Positions 8,881 through 16,847 of a stretch of 64,000 nucleotides of DNA are shown here, one piece after another (the stretch's first letter is position 1; the number at the start of each line of letters is the position of its first letter). Both the position numbers and the translations under genes were made by a program. Source of the stretch: Patescibacteria group bacterium. Its GTDB lineage: Bacteria; Patescibacteriota; Saccharimonadia; Saccharimonadales; UBA4665. Location: contig JARXKL010000003.1 of the NCBI GenBank assembly GCA_030272735.1, positions 32,192 through 96,191 of the forward strand, written 5' to 3'. The notes beneath the pieces were generated by a model. The model was given only the letters and a program-made list of their open reading frames with translations, did not search any database and was not told the DNA's origin.

Positions 8881-9608
8881 CTCTTTTTGGCTTCTAATTT
8901 GTGGTATGTAGCGGCCAGTCGTTTTTGAGCTATGACTAGTTTGTGCGTATCATTTTTCACAGTGTTAACGGATGAATTTAGGGCCTTTAAGTCTGTGGAT
9001 CGCTCAACGCGAAGCTTCAAAACGGCATCACGTCCAGCAGAAGCTGAGCAATCCATTGCAGCCATTGCTGCGGGAGAGGTTAATGTGTTCCACTTTGCGA
9101 TTAATGTATCGTCTTGTGCGCTTGCCATTGTAACGTCGCCTTCTACTTTATCGAGCGCTTGACTGAAAGAAGTATAGGCTGGCGATGTCTCGATGCCTTT
9201 GCCAAGAGCTTTAGCGCTAGCGAGTGTTCCCCTATTACTATTGACCACTAACTTGTAATTAGTACGAGGAGCGCCCGTTGTAACAACTTTACCTTTATTG
9301 TCATAGTGGGGAACATTGCCGGTCGAAGAGTAAACGTTGTGGGTTGTGCCGTCTAAGAATACAGCCGGTTTTTCAGGGTAGTACAGTTTTAGGCTTTCGG
9401 GGGATACATCTTTGTAGTAGCTGTTTTGGTCGAGTGTAATTATATTGGCCACTGCTGCCAAAGACTTTTTACTAGCTTCGCATCGTGTAGCAATAGCGTT
9501 ATTCAATGCAGCCGCCGGTGCTTGTGTTGTCGCTGAAGCCAGCTTTGGAGCTGCTATAACTACGGTAAATCCTGCAAGCATCAGTAAGGTAGTAAATTGT
9601 TTTTTCAT
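8877..9608 (-). CDS. Secreted helical protein of unknown function
   Basis: I place the start at the ATG at 9608 (MKKQFTTLLMLAGF...), which is preceded by AAGGAAAC on the minus strand and begins a perfect signal peptide with cleavage near ASA-TT. A longer in-frame extension to 9689 lacks a good start. The mature ~215 residues are mostly helical and carry exactly two cysteines, one near the N-terminus (RCEASKKSL) and one about 150 residues later (AAMDCSAS). The segment after the second Cys (D...K...R..DLKAL...V..V) resembles the end of the secreted protein at 19449-20297, so the two may share a domain. No enzyme motif is visible. Its stop overlaps the receiver gene stop (TTAG). Confidence 0.75.
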   Translation of the reverse strand: MKKQFTTLLMLAGFTVVIAAPKLASATTQAPAAALNNAIATRCEASKKSLAAVANIITLDQNSYYKDVSPESLKLYYPEKPAVFLDGTTHNVYSSTGNVPHYDNKGKVVTTGAPRTNYKLVVNSNRGTLASAKALGKGIETSPAYTSFSQALDKVEGDVTMASAQDDTLIAKWNTLTSPAAMAAMDCSASAGRDAVLKLRVERSTDLKALNSSVNTVKNDTHKLVIAQKRLAATYHKLEAKKS

Positions 9609-9675
9609 AGTTTCCTTGAGTGAATTTTTATTTTTTGTAAACTTAGTTGGAGCATATACGTAAGCGGTATAAATG

Positions 9676-11148
9676 TCAAGCCTCCTCATCAGAGAGCCAT
9701 TTGAACGCGACCCCTACTAAAGTTTGTCTTTTTTCGTTAGGCATTCTATCAAGTAATCTCACCATCATAGATGAACGAGGATTGGCTTCAAATAATTTTC
9801 TATGATCATCAATAAATTGCCAATATAAAGCGTCCCACACAGTTGACCAGTCATCTTTAGTATAATCGCTCATTTTAAGAATGTAATTGCTTCCACTTAC
9901 ATATGGTTTGGTGGTTATTAGACTGCCAGCGGCAAACTGGCTCATGGCATAGACATTGGGGACCATTACCCAGTCGTAGGCGTCTATAAAGAAGCACATA
10001 AACCATTCATAGACTTCATCTGGATGTATGCGGAGAAGTAACATGGCGTTCCCCAAAACCATTAACCGTTCTATGTGGTGGGCGTAGGCAGTGTCGATTA
10101 CTCTTTTTATAGTTCTATCTACAGGTGCCAGGCCAGTGGTACCGTTCCACCAGCTGTTATCCAGTTTTCGCTCGAACTTCAGCGTGTTTTGAGTGCGCAT
10201 ATCTCGTCCAAAATGAATGTATGTTGCGCGCATATATTCACGCCATCCAATTATTTGTCTAATGAACCCTTCGAGACTCTCAATCGGAATGGGATGAGTG
10301 TCGGCATACTGCAATGTTCTTGTTACAACTTGTCGTGGAGTCAATAATCCAGTGTTAAGTAGCGGGCTTAGTAATGAGTGAAAAAGTTGAGATTGCTCGC
10401 TGGCTATGGCGTCTTCATAGGGACCAAAATTTGCTAGCCGCTGTGTTAAGAACAATTCTAAAACGCTGCGTGCTTGATCATGAGTGGTGGCATAGCTAAA
10501 ACTTTCAGCATTTCCTGGATTGTCGGGAAATACTGCTACAACCCACTGCATTGCTTCTTGTACATGACGATTTTGCTCGTAAGGGTATGGCGGAGGCAAC
10601 ACAATGTCTTTCGGCAACCGTTTACGATTGCTCGTGTCATAACTCCATTTGCCACCAACGGGCTTATCATTTTCAACTAATATAGTAAGACGCTTTCGTT
10701 GCCATTCATAAAATGATTGCATGCGCTTAGGCTTATGTGCAAAATAATCTTCGATAGCGCCGCGATTTGTTAAAAATGCCGGCGTAGCCAGCACCTCAGG
10801 GCGTAAACCAAGCTCTGTAAAAAGCGCGCTTAATCGTTGCTCGAGCCAATCATCGACAACATCGTAATATGCGACTTTTTCTGCTTTGTTAAGCGCTACC
10901 GTCAGCTTCTGCATGCTGTTCGTAGTGCTTGTTTCGATATATGTAACATCTAATCCTTTAGCTCCGAGCAACTCCTGAAATTCACGCATGGACGCCCGAT
11001 GCAAGATGAGCTTTTGTTTATGGAACCTGTATTGCCGAAAAAATAAGTCGTCCTCTACAAGAATTATGTGAGTATATGTATCCTGGCTCAAGATCTCTTC
11101 AAATAATTGGTTTGGAAAAATAATCAACGTATGAACTGGAGTAGGCAT
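9676..11148 (-). CDS. Cryptochrome/photolyase-related protein (DPRP / PhrB-like family) without Fe-S ligands
   Basis: The 490-aa protein (start at the ATG 11148, 6 nt after a perfect minus-strand -10 TATAAT, so leaderless) follows the deoxyribodipyrimidine photolyase-related family: Rossmann N-terminus beginning THTLIIFPNQLF, then YEWQRKR, GWREYMR, AYAHHIERLMVLGN, and DAYDWVMVPNVYAMSQFA..TTKPYVSGSNYILKMSDY. Characterised members (FeS-BCP, (6-4) photolyases) bind FAD, a lumazine-type antenna and a [4Fe-4S] cluster held by four Cys. Here the protein has a single Cys (in FMCFFID), and the C-terminal CxxC...C loop is replaced by a short DYTKDDWSTVWDALYW. It should still bind flavin. It is divergent from the CDF gene with a compact shared promoter region. 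Confidence 0.88.
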   Translation of the reverse strand: MPTPVHTLIIFPNQLFEEILSQDTYTHIILVEDDLFFRQYRFHKQKLILHRASMREFQELLGAKGLDVTYIETSTTNSMQKLTVALNKAEKVAYYDVVDDWLEQRLSALFTELGLRPEVLATPAFLTNRGAIEDYFAHKPKRMQSFYEWQRKRLTILVENDKPVGGKWSYDTSNRKRLPKDIVLPPPYPYEQNRHVQEAMQWVVAVFPDNPGNAESFSYATTHDQARSVLELFLTQRLANFGPYEDAIASEQSQLFHSLLSPLLNTGLLTPRQVVTRTLQYADTHPIPIESLEGFIRQIIGWREYMRATYIHFGRDMRTQNTLKFERKLDNSWWNGTTGLAPVDRTIKRVIDTAYAHHIERLMVLGNAMLLLRIHPDEVYEWFMCFFIDAYDWVMVPNVYAMSQFAAGSLITTKPYVSGSNYILKMSDYTKDDWSTVWDALYWQFIDDHRKLFEANPRSSMMVRLLDRMPNEKRQTLVGVAFKWLSDEEA

Positions 11149-11245
11149 GAGCCGATTATATACAATAATGAGCTGAAAACTGTGTAACAATCCGAACAAG
11201 CGTCAATCAATGAAAAATTACAGCAAACAACCTATACTTAACATC

Positions 11246-11836
11246 ATGACACAACAACGCAGGCTAACATACGTACTAATACTCAACGTACTGATGATAA
11301 CCGGACTCGTTATAGTCGGCCTTACCTCGCACTCACTTGGGGTATTAGCGGCTGGAGGGGACTTTATTGCAGATTCGACCGCAATTGTACTCGGACTTAT
11401 TGCTGTTCATTTGCGCGACAAGCATGGCAATCACCGCGCACCAACATATGTAGCACTCTTAAATGGATTGCTGCTGCTGAGCATAACCATTTCCGTACTA
11501 TTTCAGGCAATTGAGCGGTTACTTACCCGAAGCCCAGAAATTCAGGGCTTATCCGTACTTATAGTTTCAGTGATTTCGACTGTGGCTATGGTTGCAGGTG
11601 TTTATATTTTAGGTCGCGGAGCAGGTAATGAAGATTTGCACATGCGTTCGGTACTTCTAGACACAATATCTGATGGTGTGGCGGCTGCCGCGGCCGCCGT
11701 GGTAGGGGCTGTAGTCTTTATCGTGCATGGAGCATACTGGCTCGATGCGGCTGTTGCAGCAATTATTAGTATTGTGATTGGTTACGGGGCTATTACATTA
11801 CTCAGAGATGTAGCAACTGATCTATCTAAGCGATGA
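11246..11836 (+). CDS. Cation diffusion facilitator (CDF) transporter, membrane domain only
   Basis: I start this gene at ATG 11246, which lies 7 nt after TATACT (11233-11238); the upstream in-frame extension would overlap that promoter. The 196-aa product has six likely membrane helices. The CDF metal site is visible as Asp pairs in helix 2 (GGDFIADS) and helix 5 (LLDTISDG), that is DxxxD plus DxxxD. Most CDF proteins are about 300 aa and end with a cytoplasmic metal-sensing domain; this one stops about five residues after helix 6 (...DLSKR), so it belongs to the CTD-less type. The substrate is probably Zn2+ or another divalent metal exported by proton exchange. Confidence 0.82.
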   Translation: MTQQRRLTYVLILNVLMITGLVIVGLTSHSLGVLAAGGDFIADSTAIVLGLIAVHLRDKHGNHRAPTYVALLNGLLLLSITISVLFQAIERLLTRSPEIQGLSVLIVSVISTVAMVAGVYILGRGAGNEDLHMRSVLLDTISDGVAAAAAAVVGAVVFIVHGAYWLDAAVAAIISIVIGYGAITLLRDVATDLSKR

Positions 11837-11867
11837 TAGCCGATTTGAGTCAAAAACGTGCATGAAC

Positions 11868-11877
11868 GGGGGGGGGG
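11868..11877. repeat. G10 homopolymer upstream of a consensus promoter
   Basis: Ten consecutive G residues lie 7 bp upstream of the -35 hexamer of the next gene. Such runs are prone to slipped-strand length change, and upstream location could alter promoter geometry. It is the only homopolymer of this length I noticed in the window. Confidence 0.85.
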
Positions 11878-11884
11878 ATAGATA

Positions 11885-11913
11885 TTGACAAAAACAACAC
11901 CAAGATGTATAAT
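11885..11913 (+). promoter_or_regulatory. Perfect consensus sigma70 promoter, leaderless
   Basis: TTGACA (11885-11890), a 17-bp spacer and TATAAT (11908-11913) match the full consensus. The ATG of the secreted-protein gene is at 11921, 7 nt after the -10, so transcription should begin at or within 1-2 nt of the start codon. The G10 tract ends 7 bp before the -35. Confidence 0.88.
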
Positions 11914-11920
11914 ATTATTC

Positions 11921-12511
11921 ATGAGCTTATTAAACGAATCTTTACGGGAATCACCACAATTCTTACGTCGTACGGCAGCTATTGCTGTGGGCAGCATAGC
12001 TTTAGCCACAGGAGTTAGTACTGCTGAAGCTGCGCCTATCTACTTGAAGCCTTCTCCTAAAACTGTGCATATTGCTGACACCGTAAAAAAACTCGAAAGC
12101 GTTAAGGCTGGTAATAAGTTTCGTGTACTTACTCGCAAAGTTGGCCATTTACTGATCGGCAAAGGCACCACGGTGTTTAGCGCCGCTAAGCCTGGGGTAT
12201 ATGGGCATAAACTTACTAATGATACGTTTGTCGATCACCTCGTAACAGCTAACGAAGAAAACACACTTGGCTGCTTCATATCCGCAGAATATCCGTTAGA
12301 CAGAGTTGATTGTGTGAGCCTTACTCCTAAAAACGCAACGCATATGACAGAGTTACTTCCAAGCGGCACCCAGGACCCCTTTGAGGTATCCGATGTTACT
12401 TCTAAAACTGTTACAATCGTTACTGTTAACAACGGACACCCATTTTCTGAGGGTAACGAAGGCTGGCTAAACGGTCGCGGAGTAAATGCCGTTGCTTCAG
12501 GCATATCATAA
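11921..12511 (+). CDS. Secreted protein of unknown function
   Basis: The start is taken at 11921 because the consensus promoter ends just before it; an in-frame extension from 11885 would overlap the -35 and -10. The 196-aa product begins with a polar n-region and twin Arg (FLRRTAAIAVG), then a hydrophobic core and an AEA-AP cleavage site near residue 38, so export is likely; the RR pair hints at, but does not prove, a Tat route. The mature part is beta-rich with two cysteines (GCFISAEY and DCVSL) that could form a disulfide. No family is recognised. The strong promoter suggests an abundant surface or released protein. Confidence 0.72.
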   Translation: MSLLNESLRESPQFLRRTAAIAVGSIALATGVSTAEAAPIYLKPSPKTVHIADTVKKLESVKAGNKFRVLTRKVGHLLIGKGTTVFSAAKPGVYGHKLTNDTFVDHLVTANEENTLGCFISAEYPLDRVDCVSLTPKNATHMTELLPSGTQDPFEVSDVTSKTVTIVTVNNGHPFSEGNEGWLNGRGVNAVASGIS

Positions 12512-12526
12512 CAGCGACATATATAT

Positions 12527-12555
12527 TTGACAACGCTTATGCATACTGTTAATCT
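12527..12555 (+). promoter_or_regulatory. Promoter of the small membrane protein / protease operon
   Basis: TTGACA (12527-12532), a 17-bp spacer and TAATCT (12550-12555) precede the ATG at 12576 with a leader of roughly 14 nt that has no clear Shine-Dalgarno sequence. Confidence 0.55.
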
Positions 12556-12575
12556 CGGCTTAGCGAGACCACCAC

Positions 12576-12785
12576 ATGCAACAAAAACAAGACAAACCAA
12601 ATAGTACCTTATACCTCATAGAGAACATGTTATTTGTTGTGCTATTAGTGATGTTACTGAGCGGAGTCGGCATGTTGGCAACACACCGAGCCCTTAGAAT
12701 TGGTGGTGAATCCAACAAAGTATCCGCTCCATTAATTGACTCACAAAAGAATTATATGAAACCATTGCCGAAAGATTTTAAATGA
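12576..12785 (+). CDS. Small single-pass membrane protein co-transcribed with the metalloprotease
   Basis: The 69-aa protein has a polar 15-residue N-terminus, one membrane helix (about residues 18-36, MLFVVLLVMLLSGVGML) and a ~30-residue polar tail ending in PLPKDFK. Its TGA overlaps the protease ATG at 12782 (ATGA), so the two are translationally coupled. Possible roles include an accessory or chaperone for export of the protease, but nothing in the sequence proves this. I recognise no family. Confidence 0.65.
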   Translation: MQQKQDKPNSTLYLIENMLFVVLLVMLLSGVGMLATHRALRIGGESNKVSAPLIDSQKNYMKPLPKDFK

Positions 12786-14446
12786 AATCGCTGCAATTGC
12801 CGTCCCTATTCCGTATTCGGCGCAAAACACTGCGCCTGCTCATATTTATACTGTTATTCGCTAATGTTGGCCTCGCTACAGCCCTGTCATCCCATGCCGC
12901 CACACCTAGGATGGTTCGTGTAGTTATTTTCTGTGCGAACGATAAATGTGATAACAGTATCTATACCTCCACCGTGCTCAACAGGACTAAAGTAGTGCAG
13001 TCGTTTTATAAAGACCAGCTTAATAATGGGCGCACTTTTAGACTAGATACAACGGTTAAAAAAATATATGGATCGCATCCTGCCTCCTGGTATCCTAGGG
13101 GAACCGATACCTCTGCTGACGCGCCTACAATTAATACGTTTAATAATATCTATTACAAGGAAGCTAATATAAATCTAAGCGACCCCGATGTAAAGACTAT
13201 TGTAGTGCTCGGATTTAAGTCATTAAATCACTGCGGAGTCGGCGCAGGAGGACTTGCGATTGCTGACCCTTCATATGGCTGTTCTAGTTACCAAAATAGT
13301 GTTTATGCGCACGAACTTGGCCACACTTTCGGACTCGATCACCTAACGGACGGCACGGTAATGAGCCTAAATGCCTGTAACGGCAATACTTTGGGCAGGT
13401 GTAAATTTGCATCATCAAGCCTGAGCTATCTAAGAAACGTCACGAGCCAAACGTGGTTTCCGTTACAGTCAGAAGACCCCACCTTCCGTTATGAGCCATA
13501 CCTCGATCCTGCACCAGCCCCCGCACCAACCGGGTCTGGAATAGTTAATTTTTATAAATACTATAGTGAATCACTCATAGATAACTTGTACTCCACAGAT
13601 CGCTACGACAGCGCTAAAACTACAGACGGATATTCTTACCAAGGTTGTGTTGCTCAAATCTACGGTGGTCAGTCCGCCGGAACAGTGCCGCTCTACAGAT
13701 ACTTCAATAGTGGTAACAATGGAGCATTTGGAGGCGACAGCTATTACACTACGACGCGCAATGATGCCGGCCTCGCTGCATATGGTTATGGTTACGTTGG
13801 TATCACTGGTTATGTATTCACTACCCAGCAGCCCGGTACGGTTGCGCTTAAACGTTACTTTGCAGGCGCACCCAAAACAGATCATATGTATACTACCGAA
13901 TCCTTCACAAATGGCTTCCTTGACTACAACTACGATACTGTCGAGGCATATGTATTTCCTCCACCGGCAGATCACTGCGGGCCGACTGATCCGGCCCCCT
14001 CTATACAGTTAAAAACGCCGCTCTATCATTATGTGAGCGCAGCAGTGGTCGATAATTTTTACACCATATACTTCGGTGAACTTGGGTATGGGGCAGGCGG
14101 CTACGAATACAAAGGATGCTCAGCTTTCGTTTGGGACAAGCAAGTGCCGGGCTCAGTCCCGCTCTATCGCTACTATAGCTCTGCAGGAACAGATCATTTT
14201 TACAGCATTACCCAGAGTGACGCCAGCCTCGCTGCCTATGGATTCGTACCCGAAGGTATAGCGGCTTGGGTATTCCCCGATGGCAGTATTGCCGACACAG
14301 TGCCGTTTAATCGATACTATGCTGGTGGCACGGCTATCGATCATTACTATACGCAGGATGCATGGCCTAATGGCTACCTCGGCTATTACTTCGATAATGT
14401 AGAAGGTTATTCATACAATCATAACAATACTGCTTGTCCACGCTGA
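12782..14446 (+). CDS. Secreted metzincin-type metalloprotease with C-terminal DUF5648-like repeats
   Basis: The 554-aa protein begins with an Arg/Lys-rich signal peptide (cleavage near SHAA, residue 40). The protease domain (about 42-225) contains the zinc motif HELGHTFGLDH (177-187) and a Met-turn candidate in DGTVMSLN, which define a metzincin-like fold. Several Cys pairs (51/56, 151/167, 199/207) fit an extracellular protein. Residues ~250-554 are six or so repeats of a Tyr-rich motif (for example VPLYRYF...DHFYTT...GYVPEGIAAWVFP), which match the DUF5648 family of probable carbohydrate- or surface-binding repeats. It is likely released or surface-bound and digests host or environmental protein. 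It is coupled to the small membrane protein upstream. Confidence 0.85.
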   Translation: MKSLQLPSLFRIRRKTLRLLIFILLFANVGLATALSSHAATPRMVRVVIFCANDKCDNSIYTSTVLNRTKVVQSFYKDQLNNGRTFRLDTTVKKIYGSHPASWYPRGTDTSADAPTINTFNNIYYKEANINLSDPDVKTIVVLGFKSLNHCGVGAGGLAIADPSYGCSSYQNSVYAHELGHTFGLDHLTDGTVMSLNACNGNTLGRCKFASSSLSYLRNVTSQTWFPLQSEDPTFRYEPYLDPAPAPAPTGSGIVNFYKYYSESLIDNLYSTDRYDSAKTTDGYSYQGCVAQIYGGQSAGTVPLYRYFNSGNNGAFGGDSYYTTTRNDAGLAAYGYGYVGITGYVFTTQQPGTVALKRYFAGAPKTDHMYTTESFTNGFLDYNYDTVEAYVFPPPADHCGPTDPAPSIQLKTPLYHYVSAAVVDNFYTIYFGELGYGAGGYEYKGCSAFVWDKQVPGSVPLYRYYSSAGTDHFYSITQSDASLAAYGFVPEGIAAWVFPDGSIADTVPFNRYYAGGTAIDHYYTQDAWPNGYLGYYFDNVEGYSYNHNNTACPR

Positions 14447-14468
14447 TCTCTTAATCGACATGCCGTAG

Positions 14469-14498
14469 TTGACACATTCTAATCAGCAGTGGTACAAC
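14469..14498 (+). promoter_or_regulatory. Candidate promoter of the FN3 protein gene
   Basis: TTGACA (14469-14474) is followed by an 18-bp spacer and TACAAC (14493-14498). The leader to the ATG at 14537 would be about 30 nt with no obvious ribosome binding site. Confidence 0.45.
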
Positions 14499-14536
14499 TA
14501 AGCTAATACTTTAAAAAATACACAACTAAACGATAA

Positions 14537-15607
14537 ATGGTAAACAAAATAATGACAAAATCGACCGCAAAGACCTCTCAATCCAAAAAATCACCCAAAA
14601 AGGTTTTTCTCTTCAATAGAATCAAACCCGCATACCTGTTTATAGCAATATTCGCTATAATCGGCGTCGCCGTTACAATCGGGTCCCATGCAGCTACAGT
14701 ATCGCCAACTATATCCCAGCTAACTGCTACGGCCGTAGGTCCAACACAGGTCAATTTATCATGGACTCGACCAGCCGGCATGGTAGACACCGGAGTATAT
14801 AGATTTTATGATAACGGAAATTATGTGAACACAGTGGACTATGCCCAGCAAACATCAACCGCCCACGCAGGCACAAGTTCTGCATACGGTGTTACTCCTA
14901 ATGCTACCCATACTTACTACGTAGAAATTTCTAACGGCCAAACTATACTTGGGCGCACCAATAGCGTCACCGTTACGACGCCCCCAGCAGTACAAGCCAA
15001 TGCTAACGTACTAGCAGCCGGTTCAAATCTGTCTGCTACATTGCCGGATTCAACAGGACACGTGCATCTCGGCTGGTCAGCCAGTCCAGACAGTACCGTG
15101 ACCGGGTACAATGTCTATGAAAATGGTCTGTACCAAGGCAGTACGTATACTACAAGTTTTGACAACTTAGATGCCACTGGCAACACCTTTAGTTACTCGG
15201 TTACGGCAATCGACGCTTCTAACAAGCAGTCTGCCCCTGTCAGTACTTCCATAACGGTTACAGCGCCTCCATCTGGTTTGGGAAGTATCTCTGGTGTGAT
15301 CAAAGATGCTGCCGGTACAGCGCTCGGCGGTGCAAGCGTTACAGTTACTGATTCAACCGGCAAACAAGTCCCCAGCCTGAGTACGGACTCGCCAAACGTC
15401 AGCACCTTAACAGCGAGTACCGGCGGCCAGTACAAGGTTGATCTCAATGCAGGGAGCTACGTGTTAAACTTTAGCGCAAATGGCTATACAACACTTCATA
15501 GTTCCGTTACGGTTTCTGCAAACACTTACGTCGCTATCAACCCTATTCTTCAAACAGCAACAACTACATCAAAAACTACAACCATAAAGGGCGGCGGCCG
15601 ACATTAA
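14537..15607 (+). CDS. Surface protein with two FN3-like domains and a carboxypeptidase-regulatory-like domain
   Basis: The 356-aa protein starts with a Lys-rich cytoplasmic tail and one membrane segment (about residues 32-50, YLFIAIFAIIGVAVTIG) that may be cleaved after SHAA. Two fibronectin type III-like domains follow (about 57-147, TATAVGPTQVNLSWTRP...; about 155-245, VHLGWSASPDSTVTGYNVYENG...), then a CarboxypepD_reg-like Ig fold (about 250-340, SISGVIKDAAGTALGGASVTVTD...YTTLHSSVTV). It ends in a Thr/Lys-rich tail and GGGRH, without an LPXTG sorting motif. The domains point to adhesion or binding at the cell surface, next to the secreted protease. An alternative start is ATG 14552. Confidence 0.75.
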   Translation: MVNKIMTKSTAKTSQSKKSPKKVFLFNRIKPAYLFIAIFAIIGVAVTIGSHAATVSPTISQLTATAVGPTQVNLSWTRPAGMVDTGVYRFYDNGNYVNTVDYAQQTSTAHAGTSSAYGVTPNATHTYYVEISNGQTILGRTNSVTVTTPPAVQANANVLAAGSNLSATLPDSTGHVHLGWSASPDSTVTGYNVYENGLYQGSTYTTSFDNLDATGNTFSYSVTAIDASNKQSAPVSTSITVTAPPSGLGSISGVIKDAAGTALGGASVTVTDSTGKQVPSLSTDSPNVSTLTASTGGQYKVDLNAGSYVLNFSANGYTTLHSSVTVSANTYVAINPILQTATTTSKTTTIKGGGRH

Positions 15608-15661
15608 TGTCTGTGCAGTACTCACCAATAACTTTTAGTTAAATAAAATCAAGAGAAATAA

Positions 15662-15868
15662 CTAATTTGTAGCATTTTTAGCGCGTTGCTCAGAGGCATC
15701 AGCCTCTTTGGCCTGTTGTTCCATTTTACTGGTTTCATCGTCTAATTTTTTAGCAGACTGTTCCATTTTGTCTGACGATTTGCGGTGTTCATTAGCCTGC
15801 TTTCTTTGATTTTGTGCCTCAGTTTTAGCCTGTTGAGCGGCCTGTCTTAATTGATCACCTGCGGCCAT
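15662..15868 (-). CDS. Small Ala/Lys/Gln-rich coiled-coil protein
   Basis: The 68-aa product (MAAGDQLRQAAQQAKTEA...) is almost wholly helical, strongly charged, and contains heptad-like spacing; there are no Cys, Trp or aromatic residues. A clear Shine-Dalgarno sequence (AGGGG) lies 5 nt before the ATG on the minus strand, with a TAAACT -10-like element further upstream, so the gene is real despite its low complexity. It could be a CsbD- or LEA-like stress protein or a nucleoid-associated helper; no assignment is possible from sequence alone. Confidence 0.65.
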   Translation of the reverse strand: MAAGDQLRQAAQQAKTEAQNQRKQANEHRKSSDKMEQSAKKLDDETSKMEQQAKEADASEQRAKNATN

Positions 15869-15978
15869 GGTTTCCCCTAAAAGTTTTAATTAATAGTTTA
15901 GATTAATTATTACATAACGACGTAATCATTAACAGGACATATGAGTACAATGTTAAATTCGAAGAGCATAATGATGCT

Positions 15979-16053
15979 TGGCTGGGGTGGAGGGATTCGA
16001 ACCCCCGAATGCTGGTACCAGAAACCAGTGCCTTACCACTTGGCGACACCCCA
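15979..16053 (-). tRNA. tRNA-Gln (anticodon CTG), CCA encoded
   Basis: On the minus strand the sequence folds as a full cloverleaf: acceptor arm TGGGGTG/CACCCCA, D arm GCC...GGT region, anticodon stem CTGGT/ACCAG with loop TTCTGGT (anticodon CTG, reads CAG), a short variable loop, T arm with GGTTCGAATCC, discriminator G and an encoded CCA. The first pair U1-A72 is typical of tRNA-Gln. A minus-strand TATAAT (16070-16065) lies 11 nt upstream. The rest of the 317-bp gap between the flanking genes (15869-16185) holds only the two promoters. Confidence 0.95.
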
Positions 16054-16185
16054 ATAACTCATCGATTATAACAGATCAGAGCGCAGAGTTTAATTGCTTG
16101 TAACCTGTCACATTCAATTACTAATGCTGCTGACCAGACACAGAGAAAAACATCTTCGCATACAATATGCTACACTTCACCTGTT

Positions 16186-16800
16186 ATGCGTCTTGCAAAT
16201 TCTCACGATAGGGCAAAAAATGAGCCTTTTTGGCATGTCCAGTTTGCCATTGTGCTAGCGATGGGTTTCCAATTATTACTCAACCCTAAGCTTGTTTTCG
16301 CATCTAAGTATATTATTGTTGCCTTAGAACTCGTTTTATTGTTGATTGTAAGCTTTGCAAAAATGAGTGACAAACTGAAGCGTGCTGTCGCTATCGGGTT
16401 AATTGCCGTACTCGCTGTAGCAAATATTAGTTCACTGGGTTTTGTTGTAGTTCAGCTGCTAACTAATGGCACTGTTTCTGGTAAGCAATTACTGCTGTCG
16501 AGCGTAGCAATATATTTGACGAATATAATACTGTTCGGAATATTATACTGGGAGCTCGATAATGCACGGCGCGATGAGCCAGACTTTTTGTTTTCGCAGT
16601 TCACAACAAACCGACAAAAAGCATGGTACCCAACTTTTTACGACTACTTATATATCTCCATAACCAACGCTACAGCGTTTAGTCCAACTGATACGCTGCC
16701 ACTCACGCATCGTGCAAAATTATTGATGAGCATACATGCACTGGTGTCCCTGATAACCGTCGCCTTAGTGGCTGCCCGCGCAGTCAATATCCTTGGCTAA
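16186..16800 (+). CDS. Multi-pass membrane protein of unknown function, possibly DUF1345-related
   Basis: The 204-aa protein has about five or six hydrophobic helices (25-45, 50-68, 75-95, 108-128, 180-200) and a conserved-looking stretch YDYLYISITNATAFSPTDTLPLTHRAKLLM before the last helix. That stretch recalls small bacterial membrane proteins with a channel-like 'TxxxFSPxD' segment, but I cannot name the function. TACACT lies 9 nt before the ATG and there is no Shine-Dalgarno sequence, so a near-leaderless start is likely. It stands alone, between tRNA-Gln (opposite strand) and the SAM riboswitch. Confidence 0.7.
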   Translation: MRLANSHDRAKNEPFWHVQFAIVLAMGFQLLLNPKLVFASKYIIVALELVLLLIVSFAKMSDKLKRAVAIGLIAVLAVANISSLGFVVVQLLTNGTVSGKQLLLSSVAIYLTNIILFGILYWELDNARRDEPDFLFSQFTTNRQKAWYPTFYDYLYISITNATAFSPTDTLPLTHRAKLLMSIHALVSLITVALVAARAVNILG

Positions 16801-16802
16801 AA

Positions 16803-16831
16803 TTTGCACTACGTTAAAAGTTTGCTATAGT
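16803..16831 (+). promoter_or_regulatory. Promoter of the SAM-riboswitch operon
   Basis: TTTGCA (16803-16808), a 17-bp spacer and TATAGT (16826-16831) lie just upstream of the riboswitch fold. The expected transcription start is about 16838, leaving a structured leader of about 165 nt. Confidence 0.6.
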
Positions 16832-16847
16832 AATGAGCATTAACAAT

